Source: Mesotaenium endlicherianum
Lineage: Eukaryota > Streptophyta > Zygnematophyceae > Zygnematales > Mesotaeniaceae
Direction: 5' to 3'
DNA: 64,000 nucleotides
NCBI GenBank assembly: GCA_009602735.1
Contig: WELA01002573.1
Span: 48,646 to 112,645 of the forward strand
Both the position numbers and the translations under genes were made by a program. Positions 1 to 10,479 of the stretch are shown one piece after another (the stretch's first letter is position 1; each line of letters opens with the position of its first letter). The notes under the pieces were generated by a model. The model searched no databases and was not told where the DNA came from. It was given only the letters and a program-made list of their open reading frames with translations.

Positions 1-287
1 ACTATTTATCATTCATTATTTGATAAATGATTGCATCACCTTCAATTATTCGTCACACACGTGTGCCGATTAATTCCCGGTCGATTGGCGAAACGACCGA
101 GATACTATTGCAAAAAGCGTCGTAACGTAATTTGACTACTTTGCAAAAGTACGACATAATTATTCATAAAGCTACTTTGATTAAATTATGAGATGATACC
201 TTAATTAATCATTATTTGATTAAGTTATTTTGATTGTCATTATTTCGAATAATGCACAGTCACAGACTTCGGATTTACGACCAGTCG

Positions 288-334
288 TTAATACGAACAA
301 ACAGTCGTATCATTAATACGAACAAACAGTCGTA
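288..334. repeat. Two direct 22-bp repeats, 25-bp period
   Basis: Positions 288-309 and 313-334 are identical 22-mers, starting TTAATACGAAC and ending CAGTCGTA, separated by 3 bases. A related CAGTCGT partial copy precedes them at 282-287. Function unknown. Confidence 0.8.
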
Positions 335-369
335 ATAGTCGGACGAAACGAAAAATGCAAAGTCGCTTT

Positions 370-440
370 GCATCCGAGCGGATTCGAACCCGCGACTTGT
401 CGTTTGAAACGTTCACACCTAATCGATTGGCCAAGGTAGC
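370..440 (-). pseudogene. Degenerate tRNA-like sequence (pol III A and B boxes)
   Basis: Read on the minus strand, this 71-nt stretch contains an A-box-like TTGGCCAATCGATTAGG near its 5' end and a perfect B-box core GGTTCGAATCC near its 3' end, spaced as in a tRNA gene. The folding is poor. The T arm pairs only as GCGG/CCGC with one base missing, the acceptor ends (GCTACC and GGATGC) pair at only part of their positions, and no convincing anticodon stem forms. It could be a tRNA pseudogene or the head of a tRNA-derived SINE. I do not call it a working tRNA. Confidence 0.35.
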
Positions 441-703
441 TTTTTAAACTACCGGTTCATGACGAAAGCATGTGTACGCGACTCCGCGAGCAGTCGCGAC
501 TTTTTGGAAAGTCGAGAGAACGCAAAAACGCCCGTTTGGCGCGAAACGGCTTTTTGGAAACCGTCGAAAAGTCTCCAAACGGCCAAACGGCGCGTTTCGA
601 GCATTCAGCCGAAATGGGTCGTACCCTTTCGCCTGATTTTGTTGACATGAACCAGTACCCTAGGCGGTGACTCGAAGCACTCCAGTGCCTCACGTTGTGC
701 AGG

Positions 704-712
704 TATAAATAC
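704..712 (+). promoter_or_regulatory. TATA box
   Basis: TATAAATAC lies in a moderately GC-rich context, followed by a short imperfect inverted repeat (GTGAG...CTCAC, about 726-741). This is a plausible plus-strand core promoter. No coding sequence starts downstream on this strand before the alpha fragment, so it may belong to an unrecognised LTR or a truncated gene. Confidence 0.3.
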
Positions 713-892
713 CTGTATAGTCATTGTGAGTGCAACTCTCACAAGCACACATTCTACGTTAGTTTTCATTTTTGCTTTCTCGAGGATTTGTCAATTTGCA
801 CAAGTATATAGATTTTCTTTCCACTTCAATTAAATATTCCTTGAATACCGAGAAAAAGATCCTCTCGAAAAGCAAAAACGTTACACTCGTCC

Positions 893-1993
893 AGCCGTTC
901 CCGAGAAAAAGAGTATCCCACTGACCTCCCCCTTTTGGGTGCAAGTGGGGGTTGCTGGGTCCTGATCGCATACAGGTCTTTCTCCCCTTGCTTACTTGCC
1001 CATTTGGCATAAGCATGCTTCCCCTTAAAGAAAGAATCTCTAGCCCTGGTCCTATCCTTTTGTGTCTCTTGAGTCATGCAGTCCCTGACTCCATCCAGCC
1101 TTGGGTCCCATGCTGCAATGTGAGGTGGCAGCACTATCTTCCCCTGCAAATCTGCCAAGAAATCGTCTTCCTCAGCTCTGTCATTTTGCTGGTCCATCAT
1201 AGTGATGGTCATCCAGCGCCAGTCAGTGGGCCGTAGAAAGAAAGCAGAATTCGTCCTCTTCGAAGTACAGGGTACCAATGACCTGAGAAATCCAACTGGC
1301 TGGTCTCCCTTGCCAAGAACTCCCAACTTCTTCTCTCCACCTCGTTATACATGGCCTTGAACCGATTGTGGGAAGTGGTATCCTTGAAGCTGTTTGTATA
1401 CATAAGGATCAACCTGATGACCTTGTCTGCACTCCATATCCCAGGTATTGGCATCGTTTCAGATTCACCTATCTGGGCCAATGCTTTGGCCTTCCGGATT
1501 GTATATTCCACCATCCTGGCATAGTCATGGTACAGTAGAAGCTTTGTGCTGACCTCTATGTACTCGTCAAAACCTTGGGCTGTCACCCCTTCCCGCTACA
1601 GTATGTTCCTTTGTGATTTACTTCGATTCCTCTGGGGGTACTTGAAGGCCTCCTCCAAAAGGTCAAAGTCCTTGCCCAGCACCGTGTAGCGGTAGCTTTT
1701 GGTTCTCCTCTGTTCCTCCCAAGCCTGCTGCTTCTGTCTCTCCTCAACCAACCTTTGTTCCTCCGTCTTCTTGGCTTCCTCTGCAGCTTTTTTGTCCTAC
1801 TCCTCCTGTCTCAACCTGGCTTGTTCTTCCTCCTCCTTCCTCTTCTGAGCCTCCCGCTGTAGTCGGAGTCGCTTTGATTTTTGAGAAGAGATGGAGGATG
1901 ATTTGATGTCGCCATGGAACTTCTTGTACTCCGCCTGTGTCTCATTCGCCCTTTGTTCCTCTTGAGTTCAGACAATTGAGTCATCTTGCTCAT
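893..1993 (-). pseudogene. Alpha third ORF, broken copy 1 (unknown function)
   Basis: I do not recognise this protein family, but it is homologous to the ORFs at 19153-20809, 49318-50967 and 52545-55562. Translation on the minus strand begins at ATG 1993 (MTQ-SELKR start region). It continues through a charged, probably coiled-coil stretch rich in Glu, Lys and Gln, then a conserved globular part with the motifs YRYTVLGK, YHDYARMV, RFKAMYNEVERRSWEF, GHWYP, DWRWMTI, LPPHIAAWDPRLDGVRDCM and HAYAKWASKQGEKDLYA. Homology stops abruptly at about 893, before the acidic and Pro-rich C-terminal part seen in the other copies. Several stops and frame changes break the reading frame. Its position, just downstream of an alpha pol tail on the same strand, matches the complete element at 12843-21614. 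Confidence 0.75.
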
Positions 1994-2465
1994 TAATACC
2001 GTTAGTGTAGCCATGAAATCATGCACAGGATTGAGTACTTTGACAGGGAAGAACGTAGTTGAGGGAGTTAGGGCGTGCACTACCTGGTGTAAGTAAATTG
2101 AATGTGCGAGTGTGCTTGAGAGAGAAGTGAGTGTGAGCGCAGTTGAGTGTCGAGGATGAATATGCAACGGCAATCGGGAATTGGCTAGTTTTCGAGATGT
2201 TTATCCCACTCCCTCCAACTTAATGTTTAAGGTGGGTTGCCTGTTTCAATTGTCACTGGGCTGCCTGTCCGAACTGTCACTCACTGTCAACTAATACTGT
2301 CACTTTAGGCCACGTTTGGCCACATTTCCCCTCCAACTTAAATGGAGACAAGACCTCTTGTCACCTTCCCATGTCAATTGAAATGACAGTTAGGAAGGGT
2401 CCCAGCCTCCCGAAGGTAAAACCGTTTCAACGCCCCTTTGGCATTGGTCAAATAGTTCTTAAATT
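1994..2465 (-). pseudogene. Alpha inter-ORF spacer and remnant of the pol 3' end
   Basis: On the minus strand this matches the spacer between pol and the third ORF of the alpha element (compare 18845-19152) and the last part of its pol (compare 18750-18844). It has the same repeated GTGACAG/CTGTCAC motifs, two copies of an AAGTTGGAGGGA-like polypurine sequence (about 2209-2222 and 2329-2341 as the complement), and the chromodomain-distal AKGALKRF-like coding end. Pol homology is cut at the Trp-Glu-Phe codons of the chromodomain at about 2465, where a short LTR stub begins. Confidence 0.7.
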
Positions 2466-2494
2466 TTGAAATGAATCGACTTACCAAATAGGCG
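2466..2494 (-). mobile_element. 29-bp stub of an alpha LTR end
   Basis: The sequence starting TGAAATGAATCGACTTACC is identical to the terminal 29 bases of the alpha LTRs in minus orientation (compare 5445 and 22601), then diverges completely. It is fused directly to a truncated chromodomain, so this is a deletion junction, not an intact element end. Confidence 0.7.
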
Positions 2495-3746
2495 ACTATT
2501 GATGTCGCGATTGCTATCCACTTGACGGTGCCGCACGCGCAGCGCAAGTCGTGGCCGCCCAGGTACGGGAAGTCAGCATTGACTCACCGACCAGAGGACC
2601 AAGTTATCTCAGTTAGCGGTCATGTCAAAGTCGTTATCACTGTCAAATTGGTCACGACACGTCAAACCCACACCCAGGAATGGATGGGGATTTGGTCGGA
2701 GTAGTCAGCTGAAAAACTAGGGATATGGAACCAGCAAGTGCCTGGAAAGGTGCTGATCAATTGCCGATCTAAGCCAAGTACAGCAGGGATATTGCAGAGG
2801 CGTTGTGTGCGCCACCTCGGCCAAGACCCTCAGGTGTCTAGTCACGGCTTGAGCGTTCATTCTGAACAATGCCAGCCAGCCACATAGGCGTGAGTGCCAG
2901 CTGAAAGACTAAGCGGTCACGCGCGACAATCCCAGAGCATGCATGCATGCTGAATGACAACTTCTAAGCTGTGTGAGAGCTGCTGGGTAAGGACGGCATG
3001 CAAGCTAAGCGCTGTGACTAAGCACTGGCATTCTCAAGAGAGGATAATGTGTGGTGCCTGTGAAAGGCACAAATCCTGCCTGAAGCTGCCTCACTCTTGC
3101 TCGCATCGTTGTCAAAGAAAGTTGAAGAAGCAGAAGGAGCGCGAAGAAGAAGGAGTTCCCAAGGCCATAGAAGAGACGTGGCGCCACGCTTTTGGCAACG
3201 CTGGAAGATTTCTTCCTAAGTGCATCATAGAAAGGTTAGACCGCAGGAGTTCCCAAGAGAGGGTCTCGCTGGTAGAAAGTAGAGAGCTGCAGAATAGAAT
3301 CTGCTAGGAGATTGGCACAGATTTGGGTCACACACCACAAGCGTGCGAGGGACACTTAAAATGGTGAGTGCTGTGTTAGTTTCCAGGTTCTCAGAAGTCT
3401 CAATTGTCGAATTGCTAATAGCAAGAGTAGCCTTAACAAGTAAAGCTCTCAGTGAAGAACTGAGTGAGTCTAGCCGAGCAGTGAAGAGCTGTTACGGTGC
3501 GGTGTTGAGTGAAGAGCCCAGACCAGGCCAGCATAGATATGCTGTTTCAGAATTTTGTAAGCTGTGACTTGTGGAAGTTAAGCAAAAGCCTTGAAGGGCG
3601 ATCTTCTCTGAATCTGGCATTGCCTGTTAAGCTGCTTAGAAGTGATTTCTGCAAATCACAAACCCGTTCATCCTGTAAACCCTCAACTTGTGCAAAAGCC
3701 TGTGTGGAAGTAAGACACTTCTGTTCTACTTCTGAGAACTTGATGA
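2495..3746. other. Unassigned; probably beta leader and/or lost 5' LTR
   Basis: I found no recognisable protein domain and no match to the start of the beta 3' LTR at 22351. Since beta gag follows at 3747 on the plus strand, some of this should be the beta 5' LTR and untranslated leader. I could not define the LTR edges or a primer binding site. The short plus-strand frames at 2954-3307 and 3343-3567 look non-coding. Confidence 0.4.
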
Positions 3747-5444
3747 TTGGTTCAGGTGAACAAGAATTCCCAAGTCAGTTGGGGATTGAGGCCTGTGAAG
3801 GCTGCCAGTGTTCAACCTGGAAGGGGACCTGGAGAAATTCAACTATATATGCGGTTGAGGAGTGGAAGACTCTACCACTCTGTGGAGCCTGAAGAAGGTT
3901 CTGATTCTAGCCAGAGTCCACGAGGAAGTGAGACATCTGAGCATACTGACAACCGGTGGAGTAAGCAACCGTTCAGAGACGAGTCTCGTTATATCTCCGC
4001 AAGCGGTGAGAACCCGGATAACACACAAGCCTTTGCACCTGATTTGGGCAGAGAGCAAGACGTGTGGGGAAGAGTCGGTGAGTCCTGGTCACCGTTTGAA
4101 ATGGCCGATGATGATCGGGATGAAAATCCTAAGTTCAAGCTGTCTGCAAAGTGTTTTTAGGGACGAACCAGCGGAAACGATCTCACTTTCGAAGAGTTTG
4201 ATGAGATCTATTGGGCAGAATTCTTTGAGAAGATTCGGAAGGATTCTTCTTATACGCAATCTGTCGCATTTATAGACTTGGTTCAGTACTTGGACAAGGA
4301 TGCCCTGCTGCTATATCGCCAATTCCGGAAGAATGAGGATCTCACCCAGGAATGGGCATTTGCAGAACAAAAAAGGGCAAGGGATTTGAAAATCCAGAAA
4401 GAGGCTGCGAAAGCCCGAATGTCTGCTTTATCTTCAGGAAGAACAGTGACAACAGCACTTGTTGAGAGCATAGACTTAGCTGCACTAACACAAGAATTAA
4501 CAGAGGCCATGAGGCAACTCACTGAGGGTCAGCAAAGGGTTGCTACTCAGAGCGATGATGCTGGCTCTGTCGCAGAATTGCGAAAAGTGTGTGCAGAATT
4601 GTCTGAAAAGATTGCTATTGCTCAGGAACGAGTACCACGCAGAGCTGCTCTCCCCATGGTCAGCAAGGCGATAGCGCCACGACAAAGGGAAGGCATGTGC
4701 AAGCCTTGGCTAGCTGTGGTGAGGATATGGAGGCTGGGGATGACCAGCTAGACCCCAAGCATTGTCTGCGTCGTTCCTTTAAGTTGCTTGAAGCACGATT
4801 CCCAGAGGATCGCAGTCTTAAGGTGCACTGTTATGTGCATTTTGTCCGACAGAAGAACAAGACAGTCATGGAGGTTAAATCCAGATTGGTAGACCTCGCC
4901 AAAAAGGAAAAAATATACGAGCCCAGAATAGTGGCTGACAAGTTTCTGTTGTGCTTGGGCAAGGAAACAGATCGTGAAGTCAGGCCACATCTGTCCGCAA
5001 AGCACGGGATTGACTAGGACATCGACGAGACGGCTGAAATAGCACGCAATGTCAAAGAAGGTAAAGTGTGGTACAAAGAGGCTTCCAGGACGCTTATGGC
5101 TCCTGAGAGGAGGGAGGAATCCTCTCCACCTAAGGCCAACAACTCTAATTTTCAGTTTAAGAAAAAGAGCGGGTCTTTCAATAAGTTTGCTAAGCATGCC
5201 AACACTGCTGAAAAAGCAGAGAGCTGTTGGAATTGCGGGAAATCGGGACATCAAAAGAGGGATTGTTCGTACCCAGATGCTGAGCAATAATCTGCTGGCA
5301 AGGCACAGATATGTGCACATTGCAGCAAGAAGGGACATTCAGAAGATGAGTGCTGGTCTAAGAACCCAAAGTTAAAATCACCTTGGGCAAATGCTGCCAC
5401 AAAAGAGGCAGACAAGGAAAGAAAGAAAGAAAAGGGTGGCTCTG
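3747..5444 (+). pseudogene. Beta gag with two zinc knuckles
   Basis: Structural capsid/nucleocapsid polyprotein of the beta element. The N-terminal part is acidic and Ser-rich (about 3747-4160) and ends in a stop at 4158. It resumes in the same frame as a Glu/Gln-rich, probably helical capsid region (4161-4751), then shifts frame near 4690-4740 and continues to 5444. Two retroviral-type CX2CX4HX4C knuckles are clear: CWNCGKSGHQKRDC (near 5228-5269) and CAHCSKKGHSEDEC (near 5312-5353). A TAA at 5288 lies between them. The frame runs directly into the inserted LTR at 5445 and resumes in frame beyond it when one copy of the target duplication is skipped. Confidence 0.75.
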
Positions 5445-6164
5445 TGAAATGAATCGACTTACCAAATAGACGATTAACAATTAATAAAGATCTTTATATC
5501 AGCAAGTAATCTTTATGGTATTTTCCGTTAACTAGTTAAACGGCAAAGGACAACACACTAGCAGTGAACAATACTCGTAAGTCAAATGCGAGTGAACTAG
5601 CATCAATAATGCAATCAGTAAACTCATACATAAGCAAGGTTAGAAGACAGTGTGTACCAATGGCTTGTCGCCTTGGATTCAATTTTATCTCAGTAAGCTG
5701 TGCAAGAGAGTTGGCCTCGTTCCCGAATGCTGAACTCGAGAACAATGCCTAGCATATGTACATGGAATGAGTTTACTGTTCAACGGCCAGTGCGATGGCA
5801 CCGCCTGCCCGGGAGTTAACCACGTTGGTAGGACCTCGGCTAACCAAATCCACCGCCATCTCCCATCATCCCAAATCGCCATCCATCATAGGGATGTCAT
5901 CTGGCCATTCATCTAGCATATCACACTTAGATGCATATCGAGGCAGTTCGCTGCTACCGAGTACGGAACTCAGCTGGCTGTCAAAGAATGTGTCAGCAAG
6001 CTGACTTAAGTGGACTTCAGCCTGCTGCTTCCGGCTGAGTCATTAAACTGCTATTAAATATAAAGTCCAGCAGACTGATTATCAACTAGAGTTCAGTAGG
6101 CTAAACTTAAATAACTATTATATTTAAATGAATATTACATCTACTAATATACTGATTCATTACA
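5445..6164 (-). mobile_element. Solo alpha LTR inside beta gag-protease
   Basis: This is a 720-bp copy of the alpha LTR in minus orientation, with left edge TGAAATGAATC and right edge GATTCATTACA. It is flanked by ctctg (5440-5444) and ctttg (6165-6169), a 5-bp target duplication with one later mismatch. Without the LTR and one duplication copy, the beta gag frame reads straight into the protease region. This proves the element edges and shows that insertion came after beta had integrated. It is a solo LTR, the product of LTR-LTR recombination, because no internal sequence remains. Confidence 0.93.
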
Positions 6165-7330
6165 CTTTGGTAATCGCAAGGGTAACCAGAAGGATGAAGC
6201 TATGAGTGCAGAAATCGCTGAGTTGAAAGCTCAGTTTGCGAAACTAAACGCGCCCAATGTCGACTATGATGCAGATATTGCAGAAAAGACCGTCTGCAAA
6301 GGCGAGAAGTTGATGCCTGAAAAGGTTGTGGACGTAACGGCTGCCGAGCAAGCAAATCACAACCGTCTAGTGCCAAGGAATGCTGGGAAGCTTCCTCAAA
6401 CTTTTCGGATCACTCTGGATGAAAATGAGACCTTGCAGCTACGACAAGCCAAGCCTGGGACGCGTAAAACATTTAGTTTTTCGCTGGAGAAGCTGAAGGC
6501 CTGGGTGGAACACCGGATCCAGCATACTCCTTTGCTCTCTCTCGCTGATTTGCATATCAGTTACCCATTCACAGTTGAAGAAGCCGGACATCAGCTGGAT
6601 ATGGCTGAGGAAGGTGCAAATAGCGCCTCATTGCCCACCAATTTCAGCACCGTGAGAGTGCAAAATAGGGATGGTGCATTAATCTTCAACAAATGGGCAG
6701 CTCCCAACATTTTGTTGGATGCAGGCGCACAGCCAGTCATCTTGGGAAAGCGAGCTCTGAAAGCTCTAGGATTGACGGCAAGGGACCTGAAAGAGAGCCC
6801 TTTCCAGTTGAGAACTGCCTCAGGACAAGTCTCAAAGTTTTGTGGGATTACCGCAAGCCTGTGAAAATCACAATAAATCCAGGGAAACCTGAAGAGGCAT
6901 CACTACTCATGGAGTGCACAGTGACGGAGGCAGAGAACTATGAAATTCTCTTGGGAACAGAAGCACTGATTTCCTTGGGTATGGTCATTGATCTGCGGAA
7001 GCAGAGCGTGATTTACCAGTCAACAGATCGGCAGCCGGCAGGAGAAATTCCTGTGAAGATGGTCTGCACAGGAGAAGCAAACTACGGATTGCTAGACTGC
7101 TGCGTTAACGACAGGTACCCAGAAGCCGCCGACAACATCATGAAGCAAGAAGAGGAAGACTATACAAACATCAACATGCCAACACCCTTGGTATGGCAAC
7201 CCCAGATCATGAAGCCGTTGGATACTGTGAGTAATAGGGATTGCGGCCCGCAAGAATTGCTGCCAGTACCTTACCCAGTTACCTCCACTACAAATCTGAT
7301 GCCTGGAGTTGAGCCACTGCCGCAAGGCAT
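6165..7330 (+). pseudogene. Beta protease (retropepsin-like) region
   Basis: Continues gag in frame. A basic, helical segment is followed by an aspartic protease with the active-site motif ILLDAGAQPVILGK (near 6707-6748) and, later, the second-half motif YEILLGTEALISLG (near 6940-6981), as in retropepsins. A frame change near 6840-6850 separates the two halves, most simply a small indel. Beyond the protease is an acidic, Pro-rich linker leading into the methyltransferase. The same DxGAQPV signature occurs in the GC-rich minus-strand ORF at 62853-63770, so the two proteases belong to one clade. Confidence 0.75.
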
Positions 7331-7339
7331 TGATAGGAT

Positions 7340-8360
7340 GGAAGATCCTTTTCGCAAAAGGGGAGTAGTGGTGTTGGAATTATTCGTCGGACTTGGATCT
7401 GGAACCATAGCATTGATCCAGCGAGGAATACAGGTGGCCAAAGTCCTGTATGTGGACAATGACGACCACGCTTTGCTAGCATTCCAAGAAGTCATGAGTA
7501 AGATGCGGCAAATGCATCTTTATAAAGGGTTGGCGCCCGCATATAGCAATGACGAGCGCATCGCCGGAGGCAACATTATCGATGTGAAGCCTGAACACCT
7601 GTATGGCTACAAAATTGACTGAATCTTTGTTGGATTTCCTTGTCAACCATTTTCTCAAGCTGGAAACCGGAGGGGATTCAGTGATCCACGAGCACAACAC
7701 TGGGGATGGATAGTGAAAATCATCAGCAGGCTGCGGGAACGACAGCACTACTACCCACCAGTGTTTGTGATTATGAATGTACATCTAGAAATGGATTACA
7801 AGCAGATGAAGCCGGGAGAACCATGGCTGATTTTCAACTCCACTTTGGACCATCATGTGCTAATCAACGACGCCAAGTACGGAGGATTATCCCATAGGGC
7901 CAGGATATTTTGGACCCAAGGCATATCTATTGAGGTCCTGAGGGAGATGGAGGACATTACACGGCAATCACCAACCGCATTGACAGTGAAATAGGCGCTG
8001 GCGGTGCATACCAGACTAGTGGTCAGGAGGGATTCCTATCCACAGTGTGTCATCAATGAACCAGATCAGCCAAGGGTGGTACTGCCAACCTTCACAGCAT
8101 ATCCAAGATCCCGAGCCTTCATAGAAGGTGGACCAGGACTGGTCAAAGGCATGCATGAAAGAAACGCCGTTTGGAGAGAGCCTGCTGCGGTAGAGAAGGG
8201 CAAATGCCTTGGAATACCCGACAACATAGCTCGGCATATAGCCGGTGCTGTAGGGTCAGATGAAGCTGCAAAGATTTTTGGCAACATGATTGGGCAGCAC
8301 TCTATGACTTGGTTGGTGGAAACAATCATGACAAGGCAGCAGCTGACTTTCACTGACAAG
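7340..8360 (+). pseudogene. Cytosine-5 DNA methyltransferase domain of beta (DNMT3/DRM-like)
   Basis: The domain would methylate cytosine in DNA using S-adenosylmethionine. Visible motifs in order: motif I, VVVLELFVGLGSGTIAL (about 7366-7416); motif IV with the catalytic cysteine, VGFPCQPFSQAG (about 7629-7664); motif VI region, VFVIMNVHLE (about 7762-7791), where the usual ENV is MNV, so the conserved glutamate is lost; motif VIII, SHRARIFW (about 7890-7913), of the HRAR.FW form typical of DNMT3/DRM enzymes; and a C-terminal motif X-like GNMIGQHSMTWLVETI (about 8281-8328). In-frame stops at 7620 (TGA, replacing an expected Trp) and 7992 (TAG) interrupt it. All motifs stay in one frame, which also contains RT downstream, so the domain is part of the element polyprotein and not an adjacent host gene. 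Confidence 0.85.
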
Positions 8361-10479
8361 CCTCTGTCGAGAACAAGACCAGTGACAATTGGAGTCAACG
8401 TGGTGCTAACATCTGATCAAAGAGCTATCAGGACGGCACACCAGCAACAAGAAGAATACGGTGTGCAAAGAGACGTAGCGGAAGCTGCTAGAGACAAAGC
8501 ACTCAGGGAAGCTAGGGTGGCTGAATGTAGGAGATGCCAGGATCTGTTGGACCGGATTGATAATCGGACCAATGAATTACAAGCACCTCTGGAAAGAGAA
8601 GATACACCCATGGGGGACCAAGCACCTGAGCAGGCAACGGCGCTGCCAACTGCAGAAGACGATACGCAGGACACCCCATCATCTGCAAAAAACGCCACTC
8701 ACAGCCAGATATTTGGGAGCTCACCTCCCGGAGCCATGACATTACGACGTGAGGAGACTCCAGAAGATGCCAGATCAGGGTATGATACTAACCGCAGTCC
8801 AAGAGCAGCTGGGCGCGGAGACTACTGACAAGAAAGCTCAAGTAGCTGGGAAGCTAACCAACAGTGTCTGTTGTCTTCACCAGAGCAAGCGCCGTTACAA
8901 GACATGTCAGAAGAATCTGAGAAGAAGACTCCCGAGCCAACGCCTGAAGAAATTGGATTTTATCTAAACGAAGCAATAGAGCGAGAACGCCAGTGCAATA
9001 TTGGTGAATGGGCTGAAGAGAGTAGCCAAAATTCATGAGATTCTGAAAGGTCTGCAAAGACCATATGCCTCGAAGTGATATTCGAAGAACTCCAGGAGGA
9101 GTTGGACAAGAAATTATCTACAAAACCTGCTTTAGTGAGCCCAGAGCCGCAGGCTAAGGGGCAACAGCAGGGTTCAGCTAGTCAAACAGCTGAATCCATT
9201 ACAAGGCAGATCATCGAGCACAAGGAAAAAGAAGTGGCTAAGGCAGCAAGCACGCTGTAATCAGCCATTGTCAACTTGGCAAACCTCAACACAGATAATG
9301 ATGAAGAGCCGCCACCACCTAGAGTGGAGACGTCAGTTGAAGATGACGCAGAAATGCCAGACCTGCCAGGGTTTGACCTGCCGTCAGTCACCAATGAAGA
9401 GGAGATTCAGGAAGAAATTCCACGTTTTCCTACTCCAGAGCTGGATCTGTTGGAGCTACAAGAGCTCAGGACGGATGACTGGGTGACCGACCACTTGGTA
9501 ATGGAGGGGCCCAGCCCATCAGATCTATACAACAATCTGAGGTCGCCTACATCCAGCACTCCAACCACCAGTTTGCCAGTACCAGAAGCTACCCCCCATC
9601 AGTTACAACAGCCGCAGGAAGTGGCTGCCTATACCGCTAAGGTGGAACCAACACAAGGTAATTCTCGCGGTCGTGCAAGCAGACCAAGGAAGGTAGCCCG
9701 GGAACGGAATGCACCTTTTAGGCGCATGCTGATGCGTTATCTCAAGTATAGGGGAACAGCTCAAAGAGAAGCGGTTCCGAAAGGAACCATGGCTCCACCT
9801 CCGCAACCTATCTTAGAGATTCTGCAGAGAGAAGGAGAGGATGGCTTGATTCGCAAAGCCATGGCACTAGGAATTCACATTCCCATGGTGTGTCCGTCAT
9901 CCATTGGAACGTGGGAAAAGGACAGTTCAGCTCCTAGGACATCTGCAATTTTTGAAAGGGAACTGGTAGAGCTGAGAAGCATCATAAGCCGCTTGACAGC
10001 AGAAAATGTTGTATACGCACGACTAGCTGCGGCTCAAAGACAGCAGACTTTGACACAAGCATGGACGGTTACGCCACCAGCCAGGGAGGAGTTTGGCACA
10101 ACCGTTGCGCGCATTACTACTATTGAGCGCGAATGGGGTTGGAAAATTGACCCCAGGGCAGATCCAGCAGGGTGGCCGTTGCCAAACCCGCCCCCGCCAC
10201 GTGAAGAGGGAGGAACAGGGACCAGCTGGACTGTTGCAGATGAAAAAAGGTTCTTGAGGCAGCCCATCCGGAGGCGTCTGACATACCCCAGTCAACACGA
10301 GAGTCGACGATCCATCGGAAAAGGTAAAAAGCCTAGGAAACAAGCCGCCGAGCCTAAAGCAGCGGAGGAGCAAGCTACGAAGTTTGCCACTCCACCTCCT
10401 AACAATCAGGCAAAAAAGCCTTAAGGTCAGGATGAGGGCGAAAAACCCCCACCTGAACCCAAAGAGTAGCAACTACTGG
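8361..10479 (+). pseudogene. Beta inter-domain linker, acidic and low complexity
   Basis: Same frame as the methyltransferase and the RT, with stops at 8826, about 9036, 9258 and 10422. Composition is rich in Glu, Pro, Gln and Thr, with a probable coiled-coil stretch (EEYGVQRDVAEAARDKALREA, near 8449-8511) and a basic patch near 9664-9730. I recognise no enzymatic fold. It is unusually long (about 700 residues) for a gypsy polyprotein spacer and might hold a second module acquired with the methyltransferase. That is speculation. Confidence 0.5.

Larger units (their letters stand above)
1..892. other. Unassigned flank left of the first alpha fragment
   Basis: I see no convincing protein here; the reading frames are short and of low complexity. 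It is AT-rich up to about 340, then more GC-balanced. It holds a pair of short direct repeats (288-334), a degenerate tRNA-like sequence on the minus strand (370-440), a run of related motifs around a CGTTTGGCGCG-like core (about 520-600), and a TATA box (704-712). The alpha third-ORF homology on its right begins abruptly at about 893. This stretch may therefore be the end of another element inserted there, or simply the pre-insertion locus. I could not find a second copy in the window that would settle this. Confidence 0.5.

Noticed and set aside
283-335. CRISPR-like repeat array
   Set aside because: Only two repeats with a 3-base spacer in a eukaryotic context.
370-440. Functional tRNA gene
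   Set aside because: Acceptor and anticodon stems do not pair and the T arm lacks a base.
3747-3760. Beta primer binding site at the TTGGTTCAGGTGAAC sequence
   Set aside because: No LTR edge could be defined next to it and it overlaps the possible gag start.
7340-8360. Methyltransferase considered as an adjacent host gene or a bacterial contaminant
   Set aside because: It shares one uninterrupted coding frame with the element's RT and integrase, and lies between the protease and the RT.
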